Under the pieces are notes generated by a model. That model ran no database searches. It saw only the letters and a list, made by a program, of their open reading frames with translations, and had not been told where the DNA came from. This document shows, piece after piece, positions 63,240 to 64,000 of a DNA stretch of 64,000 nt; the first letter of the stretch is position 1, and every line of letters starts with the position of its first letter. Position numbers and translations under genes: made by a program. Source of the DNA: Streptomyces collinus (GTDB taxonomy: Bacteria; Actinomycetota; Actinomycetes; Streptomycetales; Streptomycetaceae); the NCBI RefSeq assembly GCF_031348265.1, contig NZ_CP133771.1, forward strand, positions 7,502,001 to 7,566,000, read 5' to 3'.

Positions 63240-64000
63240 CCTCGCCGTGATCGGCGCCGGACCCGCCGGCCTCGCCGCCGCCCTGGCGGCCTCCGCACGC
63301 GGCGTACGGGCCACGCTCCTCGACGCCGCCACGCAACCCGGCGGCCAGTTCTACCGGCAGCCCGCCGCCGGACTCGGCGCCGGGCGGCCCGAGGCGCTGC
63401 ACCACCGGTGGCGGACCTGGGAGCGGCTGCGGGACGGGCTCGCCGCCGGGCCCGTACGCGTCCTGACGGACCACCATGTGTGGTGCGTGGAGCGCACGCC
63501 GGACGGCTTCACCGTGCACGCCCTGCTCGGACCGGAGCAGGAGGAGTCCGTCGAGGTGCAGGCCCGCACCGTGCTCCTGGCCACCGGCGGCTACGAGCAG
63601 GTGCTGCCCTTCCCCGGCTGGACGCTCCCGGGCGTCGTCACGGCCGGGGGAGCCCAGGCCATGCTGAAGGGCGGGCTCGTGGTGCCGGGGCACCGAGCCG
63701 TGGTGGCCGGGACCGGGCCGCTGCTGCTGCCCGTCGCGACCGGCCTCGCGGCGGCCGGCGTCGAGGTCGCCGCACTCGTCGAGTCCACCGGTCCCAGGCG
63801 CCTCGCCCGGCATGCCCCCGCCCTGGCGGGCAAGCTCGCCGAGGGCGCCGGACACGCCGCCGGGCTGCTGCGCCACCGCATCCCGGTCCTCACCCGGCAC
63901 ACCGTCGTCCGCGCCCATGGCGAGGACCGGCTGACCGGCGTCACCGTCGCCGCCCTCGACGCCGACGGGCACGTCCGGCCCGGCACCGAACGGCACCTGC
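63229..64000 (+). CDS. FAD/NAD-type oxidoreductase subunit (alpha/HcnB-like), partial
   Basis: The first 257 residues are present; the gene runs past the window end. Dinucleotide motif LAVIGAGPAGLAAALAASARG, then TQPGGQFYRQP, the second nucleotide-binding region VVAGTGPLLLPVATGLAAAG, and LATGGYEQVLPFPGWTLPGV. This is the large subunit of dye-linked amine/imino-acid dehydrogenases; a C-terminal BFD-like Fe-S domain is expected beyond the edge. ATG 63229 overlaps the 2Fe-2S gene by 11 bp and has GAGGAGGCGGG upstream. Confidence 0.9.
   Translation, partial: MRTDLAVIGAGPAGLAAALAASARGVRATLLDAATQPGGQFYRQPAAGLGAGRPEALHHRWRTWERLRDGLAAGPVRVLTDHHVWCVERTPDGFTVHALLGPEQEESVEVQARTVLLATGGYEQVLPFPGWTLPGVVTAGGAQAMLKGGLVVPGHRAVVAGTGPLLLPVATGLAAAGVEVAALVESTGPRRLARHAPALAGKLAEGAGHAAGLLRHRIPVLTRHTVVRAHGEDRLTGVTVAALDADGHVRPGTERHL

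Noticed and set aside
62274..63332. Minus-strand repetitive ORF across the 33-bp repeats
   Set aside because: Repeats that are multiples of three leave all frames open; the plus-strand frame has the Fe-S domain, overlaps and ribosome-binding context.

Overview
The window is Streptomyces chromosome, or that of a very close actinomycete. Nearly every gene shows strong GC bias at third codon positions. GTG and TTG starts are common, ATGA and TGATG stop/start overlaps abound, and Tat signals (SRRG/GRRSF) are frequent. From memory, the gene order tracks the S. coelicolor SCO6654-SCO6673 interval: RibA paralogue, second pentose phosphate island, Sfp-type phosphopantetheinyl transferase. It is interrupted by accessory catabolic cassettes. 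I see no rRNA, tRNA, CRISPR array, transposase or replication origin.

Layout. (1) 1-3.4 kb: a creatininase-family gene cut by the window edge, divergent from a GTP cyclohydrolase II paralogue carrying the Met120 variant, then two saccharopine dehydrogenase-type genes. (2) 3.4-9.9 kb: a serine hydrolase, then a quinate/shikimate catabolic cassette made of a metabolite transporter, a TetR regulator, a QsuD-like dehydrogenase and a QsuB-like dehydroshikimate dehydratase fused to an HPPD-like half. (3) 9.9-11.4 kb: a membrane protein with a repetitive beta-helix-like front. (4) 11.4-20.5 kb: a minus-strand operon tkt-tal-zwf-opcA-pgi-gnd-histidine phosphatase, nearly all genes overlapping or within a few bases, facing an AraC regulator across a perfect 17-bp palindrome.

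(5) 21.6-23.4 kb: a secreted GH16 glucanase behind a LacI-type operator and a small membrane protein. (6) 23.5-27.5 kb: a four-gene cassette (SRPBCC, phytoene desaturase-like, SDR, MpaB/DUF2236) of unknown product. (7) 27.5-31.0 kb: transporter, secreted hydrolase, IclR. (8) 31.0-36.4 kb: a CoA-thioester catabolic cassette (SDR, amidohydrolase, acyl-CoA ligase, MaoC) flanked by MarR and PaaX regulators. (9) 36.4-55.1 kb: a glycan-utilisation locus. It holds PfkB kinase, solute-binding protein and two permeases (no ATPase), three phosphoesterase or metallohydrolase genes, GH2, DeoR regulator, GH4, GH38 alpha-mannosidase and a GH29 alpha-fucosidase with a frameshift in a C7 run.

(10) 55-58.6 kb: cupin, ATP-grasp enzyme, metallophosphoesterase and a translationally coupled phosphopantetheinyl transferase. 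(11) 58.9-61.5 kb: small conserved proteins, an XRE regulator with an ImmA/IrrE-type metallopeptidase, and a divergent MmyB-like sensor lacking a DNA-binding domain. (12) 61.5-64 kb: a three-subunit flavin/2Fe-2S amine or imino-acid dehydrogenase operon. Its ferredoxin-like subunit carries eight 11-residue repeats; the last gene runs off the window.
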